A DNA stretch of 64,000 nt, taken from IMG/VR virus record IMGVR_UViG_3300007351_000003, positions 19,218-83,217 of that record; one strand, written 5' to 3'. The position numbers and the translations under genes were made by a program. Under the pieces are notes generated by a model, which saw only the letters and a list, made by a program, of their open reading frames with translations, was not told where the DNA came from and made no database searches. How positions within the stretch are numbered: the stretch's first letter is position 1; each line of letters starts with the position of its first letter. The stretch comes from a virus. Positions 56,402-64,000 of this stretch are shown here, piece after piece.

Positions 56402-56668
56402 ATGGAATTCGACGACGAATCAAAACAACTGTGGGAAGACTTCCGGAAGGTGCCGGAGAAATATCATTCTAACAAACTGCTTGAAATTAAAAAAATTCAA
56501 GGCATGCTCGGCCCTGCAAAAATTGAAGTTTTCTCGGGAAAGCCCCCTGAAGAAGTAAACGATGGTGATGATCGGTTCTGGGGCAAAAGCATGCCCGAGA
56601 TGCCTGATTTCATCAGGGAGCGTCTTGAGCAAATAATAGAAGAAGAAACGGAAGGAGAAAACCTATGA
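56402..56668 (+). CDS. acidic helical protein, 88 aa
   Basis: MEFDDESKQLWEDFRKVPEK start. Starts almost at the transcription start (leader ~5-8 nt). Overlaps the secreted-protein gene by 4 nt. Unknown; the pair may be expressed from the prophage. Confidence 0.55.
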   Translation: MEFDDESKQLWEDFRKVPEKYHSNKLLEIKKIQGMLGPAKIEVFSGKPPEEVNDGDDRFWGKSMPEMPDFIRERLEQIIEEETEGENL

Positions 56669-57159
56669 AACACATTCTTATCGCTTTATCAATGCTTCTC
56701 TGCAGCCAGGCAGCTTATTCCGATACCCTTCTTATATTTCAGGACGGCAGTGCGGCCGTGTGGCAGAAACACTATGAAAAGGGAGCGCAGATCTGCACCA
56801 TAAAAGCAATTGGGTTCGAAGACTGTGCTGATAAATCCTTCATTGTCTCCATGCGGGAAGTGGAGCCCGGAACAAATGCTCAGGAATACGGCGGGGCCGC
56901 AACCGGACTGGCCTCAATGTCGGACAATATGTGGGCCGCTCAGTACGATGAAAATGCCGAGAAAAACAGAAAACTCCGGAACGATGCCGATGACCGGGCG
57001 CGCGCTCGCCAGCATGCACAAAATGTGAAAAAATATGGATCCGACCGGGCCGACCAAATAAAGCTCGAAGGGAATTCTGTCGCCACTACCGGGAAAGCAC
57101 CCTCCAAGTCCAGCATTGTGGATACTCCCCTGTCAGCGCAGCGGTACAGGGTGAGGTAA
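56665..57159 (+). CDS. secreted/periplasmic protein
   Basis: 164 aa. Sec signal peptide MKHILIALSMLLCSQAAYSD with likely cleavage after AYS. Mature part begins beta-rich, then a charged helix (ENAEKNRKLRNDADDRARAR). Own promoter with the upstream gene, opposite to lysis genes: a candidate lysogenic conversion gene. It ends one base before the convergent metallophosphoesterase gene. Confidence 0.6.
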   Translation: MKHILIALSMLLCSQAAYSDTLLIFQDGSAAVWQKHYEKGAQICTIKAIGFEDCADKSFIVSMREVEPGTNAQEYGGAATGLASMSDNMWAAQYDENAEKNRKLRNDADDRARARQHAQNVKKYGSDRADQIKLEGNSVATTGKAPSKSSIVDTPLSAQRYRVR

Positions 57160-58038
57160 TTACAGCATTACCTTTTCGCAAGAATGTAATTGATAATTGC
57201 GGATATTCAGTTTAATCAAACCCATCTCGACCGGTGCGTATCCGGCTGTCTCGGCATATGTTATCGGTTCAATCGTTGCAAGGCTGTCGTTTGGATAATC
57301 CTCTCCCATCAAAAACTGCTTGAGAAATCCCCCATTGCATCCATACCAACGAAGATCCGGGTGGATATACCCCGCATCTGGCTGTTTTGTGTATGCCTTA
57401 TCAATGTGTTTCCCAGATGCTGTAAGATAAAGCATATCTGCCGGCTTCCTCAATACTACCTTATGGAAATGACCGCACCCCATATAGTGAGCGTTATGAA
57501 GAGGAGCGAGAAGTTTTTTCAGCATGGCCTCGGTATTGGCGATCTGTTGCCCGGCATCTCCTGCCGTGCTGTTCAACGCCTTTTTGTTTGGCCCGTGGGT
57601 CCAAAGCGCATTCCACCTTTGAATACCTGCCTTATCACTGAAATTGACAATGCTGGTCCAGGAACCATAAGCATTGATGCGTCCTAGACCTTTACAGATT
57701 GCAAACGTCATATTCATAGATCTGATTTTTTTCTCGTGGTTTCCCATGTTCATGAGAAGCAGGTTTTTTGCAATCGGCATAAATGTTTCAACGACTGACT
57801 CAACCTGACGGTCTGCGGTTGGAGTAGTGTGCTGATCCTGTTCATACCGAGGGTCGTCCACCATGATGCTTTCTGCGGCATCTCCCGTGTGTACCCAGAG
57901 GCTTTTCTTATCATTCTTGATGATATAGAGAGCCTCTTGAATTTTGCTCTTTGACTGCGCAATCGTCCCCTCGTGTGTATCACCGATTTGGTAGATACTG
58001 CCGTCTTTCCACGGCAACTGCAGGTTTATGACCGGCAT
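57160..58038 (-). CDS. metallophosphoesterase
   Basis: 292 aa. Calcineurin-like motifs GDTHEG (19-24), HTGD (~50), GNHEKK (~98), THGPNK and GHFHK (~197) supply the two-metal site. Family members in phages may cleave nucleotides or nucleic acid ends. The substrate is not evident. The start lies inside the end of the preceding gene. Confidence 0.85.
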   Translation of the reverse strand: MPVINLQLPWKDGSIYQIGDTHEGTIAQSKSKIQEALYIIKNDKKSLWVHTGDAAESIMVDDPRYEQDQHTTPTADRQVESVVETFMPIAKNLLLMNMGNHEKKIRSMNMTFAICKGLGRINAYGSWTSIVNFSDKAGIQRWNALWTHGPNKKALNSTAGDAGQQIANTEAMLKKLLAPLHNAHYMGCGHFHKVVLRKPADMLYLTASGKHIDKAYTKQPDAGYIHPDLRWYGCNGGFLKQFLMGEDYPNDSLATIEPITYAETAGYAPVEMGLIKLNIRNYQLHSCEKVML

Positions 58039-58309
58039 AGTTTTTTGGCGCCCGGATTTTTGATCTACAAGAGAAACAACTTACTTTACCCTCATCTGCC
58101 CCACCTGGTTCAAGGTCAAGTTGTACGCCGCAGCAAACACATCGTCCGGTTTCGCGCCACTCCTTTCGTTTGGGTTTGAGATATTTTTGGATGCTAATTC
58201 TCTGGCTTTTCAAATGACCAGCGCACCGACTGAAAGGATACTTCGCCCTTCTATGACAAAAAGTGCAAAGTTCTTTTGCCCTGTGCTCTCTTTTGTGTTG
58301 AGTGTTCAT
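57980..58309 (-). CDS. double zinc-finger protein, 109 aa
   Basis: CTFCHRRA with CAGH (~15-31) and CVCCG with CFSCR (~57-81) form two treble-clef-like sites; Lys/Arg-rich between. Possibly DNA-binding. Overlaps neighbours by about 60 nt at each end. Confidence 0.6.
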   Translation of the reverse strand: MNTQHKREHRAKELCTFCHRRAKYPFSRCAGHLKSQRISIQKYLKPKRKEWRETGRCVCCGVQLDLEPGGADEGKVSCFSCRSKIRAPKNYAGHKPAVAVERRQYLPNR

Positions 58310-58393
58310 AATGGTCGTGATATGGGAAATCGCTCATATCGTCGTGCCTTACGAAATCCACTTCTTCATCATCATAGAAATCCATAGGGTCCA
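58250..58393 (-). CDS. Asp/His-rich 47-aa protein
   Basis: ATG 58393 with GGGAGGG. MDPMDFYDDEEVDFVRHDDM followed by a His/Tyr stretch (PYHDHYEH) and basic end; possibly metal-binding. Overlaps the zinc-finger gene by 60 nt. Confidence 0.4.
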
Positions 58394-58420
58394 TAGACCC
58401 TCCCGCCGATCACTCGGCAG

Positions 58421-58966
58421 CTACCACTCGCCATGAATGCCTACTCCACCGACCAAGACATTCTGACCGGCAGAAGAGGCGAACACTCCTTCCAGCGAGC
58501 CATACCAGTTCCCCACCCTTACAAATGTCCATCCAGCGTCAACAGCAAATCCATGCCCCATGACGGCGCCAGCCCGGATTCTATTCTCAAACCCGAACAG
58601 CGAAACGGGCAATTGTTTTGCCACGATACGGCTTTCGCCGGTCTGTAGGTTTATGATCGATGCGCACTCGGTCTTCCCGCGGTACGGTTCAATAATCCCG
58701 ATGGCGGTCAATTGCTGGTTCGGGTTGTTATTGAACCAATTAGGCCATTGTTTCTCAATGACTGTTTTGGTGATAACCGTAACGAGACATTCTTGCGTAG
58801 GCATCTTTTGCTTGGGGGCTTTCTTGTACGGTTTGGGTACCGGGACTTCGACGTATTCCGGTTGCCCTTGGGGAGAAGGTTTTGGGTGGTACCATGCCCA
58901 AAGAGCAGCGCTGGCAATTACCAGAACGAGTAATCCAAAGACATAACCAATCACCTTGTTAAACAT
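58421..58966 (-). CDS. Rz/spanin-like membrane protein
   Basis: 181 aa from ATG 58966. Residues 5-26 are one membrane helix, then a Pro/Lys-rich stretch (VEVPVPKPYKKAPKQK) and a beta-rich periplasmic-like domain. Third gene of the lysis cassette after amidase and holin-like genes, so probably an envelope-spanning accessory. Confidence 0.5.
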   Translation of the reverse strand: MFNKVIGYVFGLLVLVIASAALWAWYHPKPSPQGQPEYVEVPVPKPYKKAPKQKMPTQECLVTVITKTVIEKQWPNWFNNNPNQQLTAIGIIEPYRGKTECASIINLQTGESRIVAKQLPVSLFGFENRIRAGAVMGHGFAVDAGWTFVRVGNWYGSLEGVFASSAGQNVLVGGVGIHGEW

Positions 58967-59222
58967 CTCCTGCCTCCTGTATTTTTGTGACTTTTGATTG
59001 TTTGGTCGCCTGATACTGGTCCCAGCCTTTTTTGCCAACATAAATAGTCAGGGCCGTGCAATAGGCTGTGACAATACCGCTGTCCATGGGTTTCTTGTTT
59101 CCGTGATATTGAGCGTACCATCCCATTGCAATGATATTCACGGTAAATGCCCACATGAGCAGTTCGCCCTTGGCGAGAAACAGGGCTGTTTTCATAAGCC
59201 AACTGACAAAAAACTGTTTCAT
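58959..59222 (-). CDS. holin-like membrane protein
   Basis: 87 aa. Hydrophobic span ~10-34 and a weaker one ~48-64, charged C-terminal tail. Between the amidase and spanin-like genes with 4-8 nt overlaps, the normal holin place. Confidence 0.6.
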   Translation of the reverse strand: MKQFFVSWLMKTALFLAKGELLMWAFTVNIIAMGWYAQYHGNKKPMDSGIVTAYCTALTIYVGKKGWDQYQATKQSKVTKIQEAGDV

Positions 59223-59797
59223 GCTTTCCCCCTTTCCCTCTCCCAGGCATCGAGCGAGTTTGCGATAATTTCCGCAACCGTTTGCAGGTTGTGCAAGAGA
59301 TATTCCTGGTCCTTCGGATTGTCGATAAACCCGATCTCCAGAAGAGTTGCCGGCGTGTTCTCGCTGTCATCGAGAACCGTCAGGCGTTTTTTGAGTTGGT
59401 TGATGTCCTGAAACACCCCCCGGTCCTTCATGCCGGTCATTTGGGCAAGAGGCTTTTGGACGGCCAGGGCCAGCGGGTAGTCAAGATCGTCCCGGTAGAA
59501 TGCCTCTACCCCATGTGAATTATGCGACACAGAGGCATTGCAGTGAACCGAGATAAAGGCATCCGGCCGGAACCGGGATATCATTGCCTTGCGCTGGGCC
59601 AAGGAGATGTCGATATCCCGTTCCCGGGTCAGCAGAAAGTCATGGCCTTTTTCGCGCATCAGGTTGGCGACCATCAGCATGACTTCAAGATTGATATCCT
59701 CTTCTTCTATTTCATCGCCCTTAACTGCCACATCCGGGTCGAATACTGCGCCCGGCTTGTCTCCGCCGTGACCGGGATCTCCTACGAATTTCGCCAT
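59219..59797 (-). CDS. N-acetylmuramoyl-L-alanine amidase (endolysin)
   Basis: 192 aa from ATG 59797 (AAAGGAG upstream). Amidase_3 motifs: DPGHGG (zinc His10), a middle Glu, SVHCNA with second His, and LLEIGFIDN with catalytic Glu. A longer frame would run into the terminator of leader element C. No cell-wall-binding domain and no signal, so it depends on the holin. Confidence 0.85.
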   Translation of the reverse strand: MAKFVGDPGHGGDKPGAVFDPDVAVKGDEIEEEDINLEVMLMVANLMREKGHDFLLTRERDIDISLAQRKAMISRFRPDAFISVHCNASVSHNSHGVEAFYRDDLDYPLALAVQKPLAQMTGMKDRGVFQDINQLKKRLTVLDDSENTPATLLEIGFIDNPKDQEYLLHNLQTVAEIIANSLDAWERERGKA

Positions 59798-59823
59798 TGG
59801 TTTTCTCCTTTCGTGTTGAAAAT

Positions 59824-59864
59824 AAAAAAAGCCGACCAGATATCTTTCGATATCCAATCGGCTT
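59824..59864 (-). terminator. intrinsic terminator of leader element C
   Basis: Minus strand: stem GAAGCCGA/TCGGCTT with an inner GATATC hairpin and U7. It lies 27 nt before the amidase start, so lysis gene expression must pass it. Confidence 0.8.
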
Positions 59865-59994
59865 CTGCTGTGCAGGTGGTCCGCGTTATCTATTCAGTTT
59901 TTAAACGGGGCCAAGGCTCTCAGTTGCATCCGGATTTTCGTTTCCGCTATTGGTACTCCTACTCCCGGTCCCCTATCCTTGCAGCCCCGCGTTA
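59865..59994 (-). promoter_or_regulatory. leader element C: folded domain plus conserved motifs
   Basis: Minus strand: an 84-nt domain closed by CGGGGC/GCCCCG and CAAGG/CCTTG (59906-59989), then AAAACTGAATA (59892-59902), GGACCACC (59875-59882), then the terminator. Third copy of the pattern of 1309-1437. It lies between the polyvalent and lysis genes. Confidence 0.5.
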
Positions 59995-62900
59995 CTACTC
60001 CGTAGCCCTCTCGTATTTCAGCATTCGCTTGTCCGGACGGTGCTTTCTTGAGATGGACTGCCTCAAACTATCAAAGGTGATCAGCGGTACCGCCCCTCGC
60101 AATTTCGCCACATTACGGTTAAATTCCCGGATCTTCTTCTTTACCTTTATACGCTGTTCTGAGGTTTTTGCAAGCGCGAATTCATCGTAGATCGCTTCTT
60201 TCTTCTCCCCGTAGTAGATGACCAAATTCCGCAGTTCTGACTGTTTGGCCTGAGAGGTCGACACCTTGTCCGGTCGAAGACCGAAGAACTGGCCGGCAGC
60301 TTCCCCGGTGCTGAGTTTCATCGGTTTGCCGTCCTCATCGTAGATGATCCTGCCTGTCGGAGTGGTTGCGGTTTCATTCGCCATGCGGTACGCCTTCAGA
60401 GCGTTTTCGAGGAATAACGGGCTCCACTGCTCAATTGCGCGTTCCATGTCTCCGCGGTTAAACGACTTCGCTCCCCGGGAGAGCTTTTCCAGCAGTCCGC
60501 CATACACGCCGGTTGCCGTCTCGGAAACCCCTTCCTTGAACGGAATCGAGGTCTTGAGCGTTCCGGACATATCGAATCCGACCAGGGCCGGGAGTCCATG
60601 CATGCCGAAGGTTTCAAGGGTTTCCCCGCCGATGGCCCTCATGATCTTCCGGGCGTCCGCACGCGCTGTGATTCCAAGTTCCTTTTCGAGGATCGCCATC
60701 AGGTCATCCCACCAGGGAATTGAGGTCATGCCGCCGAATACCGTGAGCCAGGCGAGGCTCCGAAGGACGGTCATGGCGCCTTCCTTCCCGCTGCCGGTCC
60801 TGAACCCGTCGATCAGGGATAGGGTAAAGTTGTGGGTGAAGGAGTTGAACGTATACGCCATGTTGATCAGAGCATGCCCCGGGGTGGCGCCGGCAGCAAG
60901 TTCTGGCTTGTTCGCCCTCCCCATCTGGAAGTGGGTATCGTTCACAAAGTCCTTTGCCCGTTTCGAGGCTGACTCATCGAAACCCTTCTCTCCGATATTA
61001 CGTTTATTTTCAAATACCCGGTAAGCCGCAAGGAATGCTGATTTCCGGTTGAAATTCTCCATCGCGAAGAACGGGATGCCCAACCATCGGTTGAAGGTCG
61101 CCAATTTCCCCTTGGTGTAGCCCTCCACCTGACCGGAGATATCTTCCATGAATTTCGCGTGATCCAGCCCTTTATCGTGGAATTCCTGTAAAGCCGCCTG
61201 TTCGTCAGGGGGAAGTTGAGAAACACGCGCCTTCGTTGCTACGTCGGCCATGGCTTGACCGTACTTCCGGGTCGCGCCCTTGGTGTAGCGTGAGAGTTGG
61301 GGAATGCCTGTAACGAAGTTCTGCGTAAACTGGACGGGCACCATTGACAATTTGCCCGTAATATACATGAAGAACGCCACTGCCTTTGCTTTCCCGACCT
61401 TCCGGTCAAGCGCGGTCTGGTTGCGCGTCAGGTTTTTGACATAGTTCTGGGCGAAGGCGTAAAGCTCCTTCTTCTTCGGATCCATCTTCTTGAGGGCCTG
61501 GGCGTAATGGTATGCCGCTTCCATCTTGGTCAGGGATCCGGCAAGACCGCTCATGTAGTCGACGAAAGCTTTATCGAGGTTTTCCGTCTGGTAACCGCCT
61601 ACCCATGTCTCGCTCCGGTGGATGGCGTGGCGCTCCCAGCCACGAGCCCGGAGGTCGTCCGTTACCGTCTGGAACAGAGCATCCCGGAGTTTCAGGGCGT
61701 CCTCGTGGTCGACACCCTTTTGCTCCGCCCTCTTCAGGCTGTTTTCAATGAACCTCTCTACCGCAGCCTCGTTGATTGCCTGATAGATTTCCTCCGGGGT
61801 CTGTTTGTCCACATAATCCGTGACCGTCATGTTCGGGAACTTCTGTCTCAGGCGCATCAGGTTGGCGGTGCCTTCTGCTTTCGTGGTGGCTCTTTCCGAC
61901 CAGATGAGTTTACCCTTCCAGTTTCCCTGATACCCTTCCGGCCTAGGGATGCTCGGATCGTGGACGTCGACCACATACTCCCCTTCTCTCTGATGGGGCA
62001 CGTAGAACTTGATCCTGCCGATCTGCCTGCGGAGTCGGGCAATCTCGGTTCTCCCAAATATCACGTTCCGTACCGCCTCCTTGAACGCTCGAGCTTCATC
62101 GCTGGGGATGTTGGATATGGCATCCTTCAGGGCATTAACTCTGTTTTTCCCGCCCTTTTTGGATACGACTTCCTTGAGCCATCCAAACCACGGCTTATCT
62201 TGATAAGGGAGCATGTTCATCTTTTCCAGCCACTTCATCCGGGTTTCGAGGGCCGTGTCCATGGCCCTCTTCCAGGAGTAATAGGCTGATTTTTCATCCG
62301 AGGAAAGTCCGGTCAGTTCATCCGGTTTCAGCACCCGGTTTTCCTTATCACTCTGGAGCAGGAATGCCTCGACCTTCTGCTTGGATTCCTTCGAGAGAGC
62401 AAGGAATTCGTGCATTGCGCCGTCGTTCTTTTTGAGGGTGGCGCCGAGCAGGTTCCCGCGGATCTCGTCCCGGTTCTCCTGCCGGATTTCCTCGACGTCC
62501 ATAACCCGGTCGAAGTCCGTGAACTTCTTGGCTATCCAGTGGGGGAGGCCGAATATCCGCTCAACCCACGAAAGGTCTCCATCCTGAAACGCCTTGCGGT
62601 AGACTCCGTAGTATTCCTTTGGATTGCTGGCAATCTCAAGGAATGTGTTGCGCTCGGGCCTGGCGCTGAAGGGCGTCAGGTTCTCGGTGATCGCGCTGGC
62701 GGCCTTGGCGCCCCGGACCTTGGAGTAGCGGATATCGGGATCATTCTTCCCAAAATCGCCGCTATTGCCATACGCAGATTTTACCTGCTCCGGCATAAAG
62801 GCAATCCAACTGTCCTTTGCATCGGGGAAATTTTCAATGAATTCCTGATCGGTCATTGCGTCAATTTCATCACCGCTGAATCCATCCGGACCGAATACGT

Positions 62901-64000
62901 CAACTCCTTCTCGGCGGTTTGTATAAACTACTCCATCATACCCTTTTGACTCGATTACACTGCGCACATACGTCATCGGCAAATTGTAGATATCAGCACC
63001 GCCAGATTCTTTCTCGATTTCCTTGATTTCTTTTTCCGAGATAATCTTTTTGTCAATTAGTTGGGGCATGACATACTCAGAGCTAAATCCGCCCTTATCT
63101 TCCAGGCGAAGCGGTTTTTTGATACTAGCAAACACAGGCAGTATCCTGCCTGCATCCCTATTTGATGCAATCGTGTCGGCCTGCTCTTTGGTCCCGAGGT
63201 GAATTCCAAGGTCTCCCAGTTCCGGCCGGAATTCGGTGAAGGACTCTTCTGTGCCGTGATAGAGTATTTCCGGCTTCCCTTGGCTATCGACTACCTGACT
63301 TCCGCGGAACCATTTTTTGAAGTTCGGGCTATCGATAACTTCTTTAACTCGTTTCTTCGAATATCGTATATCCGGGTTCTCGGGGGAGAAGTCGCCGGAG
63401 TTGCCGGTTGCGGATTTGATTTGGGTGGGAGAAAAAACGAGATATTCAACGATCCCTCCATCCATATCTATGCCGACAACGCCATCGTATCCATCCTGCC
63501 TTATTTCGTTTACCTTTGCATCACTGATAAAAAATGATTCTTCAATATGTACTGTTTTAGGGTTCTGTAAACTCAGATACACTTCCATTACTTGCGGTTT
63601 ACCAGTTCTGCCGTGTGCTTCATGTTTGGGCGAATTTGCAGACTCCATTGCCATCTTTCGGTTGGGAGAAAAATAGAAAGCAGCATAACCCTTATCGCCT
63701 AGAAGTTTGAACTCTGTAAAATCTTCTCGTGTACCATGGAAAACTGTTAGCGGCTCACTCCCCGGATTCCCGTCCACGGTGACGACACTTTTGCCGAACC
63801 ATTTTTTGAAGGCTGGGGTATCGGTGATCTTCTGAGTGCGTGATTCCGCAACCCCTCCCCCTCTCCTGGCAATCCTCTCTTCTCCGGGCTCCAGGTCGGT
63901 CCTCTCGTAAGGAGTGCCCATCCTTTCCGCGTCGGTCATATCGGAGCGGGCAGCGGTGCGGCGGGCTTCTTCCTCGCCGGCGAGACGGCGGTACTTTTTG
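59995..64000 (-). CDS. giant polyvalent protein with two ART domains, N terminus outside the window
   Basis: Open to the window edge, so only >1330 residues of the C-terminal part are seen. LAGEEEARRTAARSDMTDAE marks the end of an upstream polyvalent module. Two successive ADP-ribosyltransferase-like (ART-PolyVal/MuF-C) domains follow: ITDTPAFKKWF...VFHGT...NPDIRYSK (63841-63345) and VIDSPNFKKWF...LYHGT...NPDIRYSK (63345-62724). After a long helical region comes a LPD38-like part (SMVPVQFTQNFVTGIPQLSR). Such proteins are injected with phage DNA and may modify host targets. Confidence 0.75.
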   Translation of the reverse strand, partial: KKYRRLAGEEEARRTAARSDMTDAERMGTPYERTDLEPGEERIARRGGGVAESRTQKITDTPAFKKWFGKSVVTVDGNPGSEPLTVFHGTREDFTEFKLLGDKGYAAFYFSPNRKMAMESANSPKHEAHGRTGKPQVMEVYLSLQNPKTVHIEESFFISDAKVNEIRQDGYDGVVGIDMDGGIVEYLVFSPTQIKSATGNSGDFSPENPDIRYSKKRVKEVIDSPNFKKWFRGSQVVDSQGKPEILYHGTEESFTEFRPELGDLGIHLGTKEQADTIASNRDAGRILPVFASIKKPLRLEDKGGFSSEYVMPQLIDKKIISEKEIKEIEKESGGADIYNLPMTYVRSVIESKGYDGVVYTNRREGVDVFGPDGFSGDEIDAMTDQEFIENFPDAKDSWIAFMPEQVKSAYGNSGDFGKNDPDIRYSKVRGAKAASAITENLTPFSARPERNTFLEIASNPKEYYGVYRKAFQDGDLSWVERIFGLPHWIAKKFTDFDRVMDVEEIRQENRDEIRGNLLGATLKKNDGAMHEFLALSKESKQKVEAFLLQSDKENRVLKPDELTGLSSDEKSAYYSWKRAMDTALETRMKWLEKMNMLPYQDKPWFGWLKEVVSKKGGKNRVNALKDAISNIPSDEARAFKEAVRNVIFGRTEIARLRRQIGRIKFYVPHQREGEYVVDVHDPSIPRPEGYQGNWKGKLIWSERATTKAEGTANLMRLRQKFPNMTVTDYVDKQTPEEIYQAINEAAVERFIENSLKRAEQKGVDHEDALKLRDALFQTVTDDLRARGWERHAIHRSETWVGGYQTENLDKAFVDYMSGLAGSLTKMEAAYHYAQALKKMDPKKKELYAFAQNYVKNLTRNQTALDRKVGKAKAVAFFMYITGKLSMVPVQFTQNFVTGIPQLSRYTKGATRKYGQAMADVATKARVSQLPPDEQAALQEFHDKGLDHAKFMEDISGQVEGYTKGKLATFNRWLGIPFFAMENFNRKSAFLAAYRVFENKRNIGEKGFDESASKRAKDFVNDTHFQMGRANKPELAAGATPGHALINMAYTFNSFTHNFTLSLIDGFRTGSGKEGAMTVLRSLAWLTVFGGMTSIPWWDDLMAILEKELGITARADARKIMRAIGGETLETFGMHGLPALVGFDMSGTLKTSIPFKEGVSETATGVYGGLLEKLSRGAKSFNRGDMERAIEQWSPLFLENALKAYRMANETATTPTGRIIYDEDGKPMKLSTGEAAGQFFGLRPDKVSTSQAKQSELRNLVIYYGEKKEAIYDEFALAKTSEQRIKVKKKIREFNRNVAKLRGAVPLITFDSLRQSISRKHRPDKRMLKYERATE

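Noticed and set aside
57200-57215. Further copy of the AAACTGAAT leader motif
   Set aside because: It lies within the coding sequence of the metallophosphoesterase and lacks the CCACC motif and terminator.
1-64000. CRISPR array
   Set aside because: No regularly spaced direct repeats of 23-47 bp were seen; the repeats present are iterons, operators and attC-like hairpins.

Overview
The window is part of a tailed double-stranded DNA phage or prophage. The markers are a two-subunit terminase, a large P22/podovirus-type portal, tail and lysis genes, a DnaB helicase with an O-like replication protein, RecT and SSB, a tyrosine integrase and a repressor/Cro-like switch. No clearly cellular housekeeping genes are present and both ends are open: a scaffold-like gene runs off the left edge and a giant polyvalent protein runs off the right edge. 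The genome or prophage is therefore longer than 64 kb. A Tat signal peptide, a Sec signal peptide and a Rz-like membrane protein suggest a Gram-negative host. Nothing seen fixes the genus.

Layout: (1) 1-14.3 kb, minus strand: the virion module, from small DNA-binding genes through terminase, portal, head/tail proteins, a tail spike with a glycosidase-like propeller, and a scaffold-like gene preceded by two structured leader/terminator elements and a tRNA-like fold. (2) 14.3-18.6 kb, minus: small accessory genes, some with integron-type attC sites behind them. (3) 18.4-26.1 kb, minus: DnaB, an O-like protein whose gene contains candidate origin iterons and an HNH insertion, a radical SAM enzyme, a DNA methyltransferase, a NinB-like protein, a PAPS-reductase-like protein, a RusA-like gene split over two frames, and an HNH protein. 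(4) 26.1-33.9 kb, minus: an m5C methyltransferase interrupted by an intein at its catalytic cysteine, a dNMP kinase, a DUF2303-like gene and more cassette-like genes. (5) 33.7-35.5 kb: the lysogeny switch with four operator-like sites, tRNA-Tyr and a parS-like site. (6) 35.8-53.5 kb, plus: about 40 small genes, around a core of an SMC/Rad50-like ATPase, KTSC protein, RecT, homing endonuclease and MBL-fold protein. Many of the small genes end in attC-like sites. The integrase gene (minus) interrupts this run at 48.8-50.1 kb. (7) 53.5-57.2 kb, plus: SSB, RtcB RNA ligase, tRNA-Pro and small genes. (8) 57.2-64 kb, minus: metallophosphoesterase, lysis cassette (amidase, holin-like, spanin-like) with a third copy of the leader/terminator element, and the polyvalent protein.

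The most unusual feature is that roughly twenty sequences with attC architecture (R'' core ending in AAC or AAT, folded arms with unpaired bases, R' core GTTRRRY) sit directly behind stop codons of tiny genes on both strands. No integron integrase is visible. Several are inverted attC pairs around a GCGC hairpin. A ~190-bp structured element occurs twice in opposite orientation beside such pairs, with compensatory base changes. Together this looks like an integron-cassette cluster (CALIN-like) domesticated by, or parasitic on, a phage genome.
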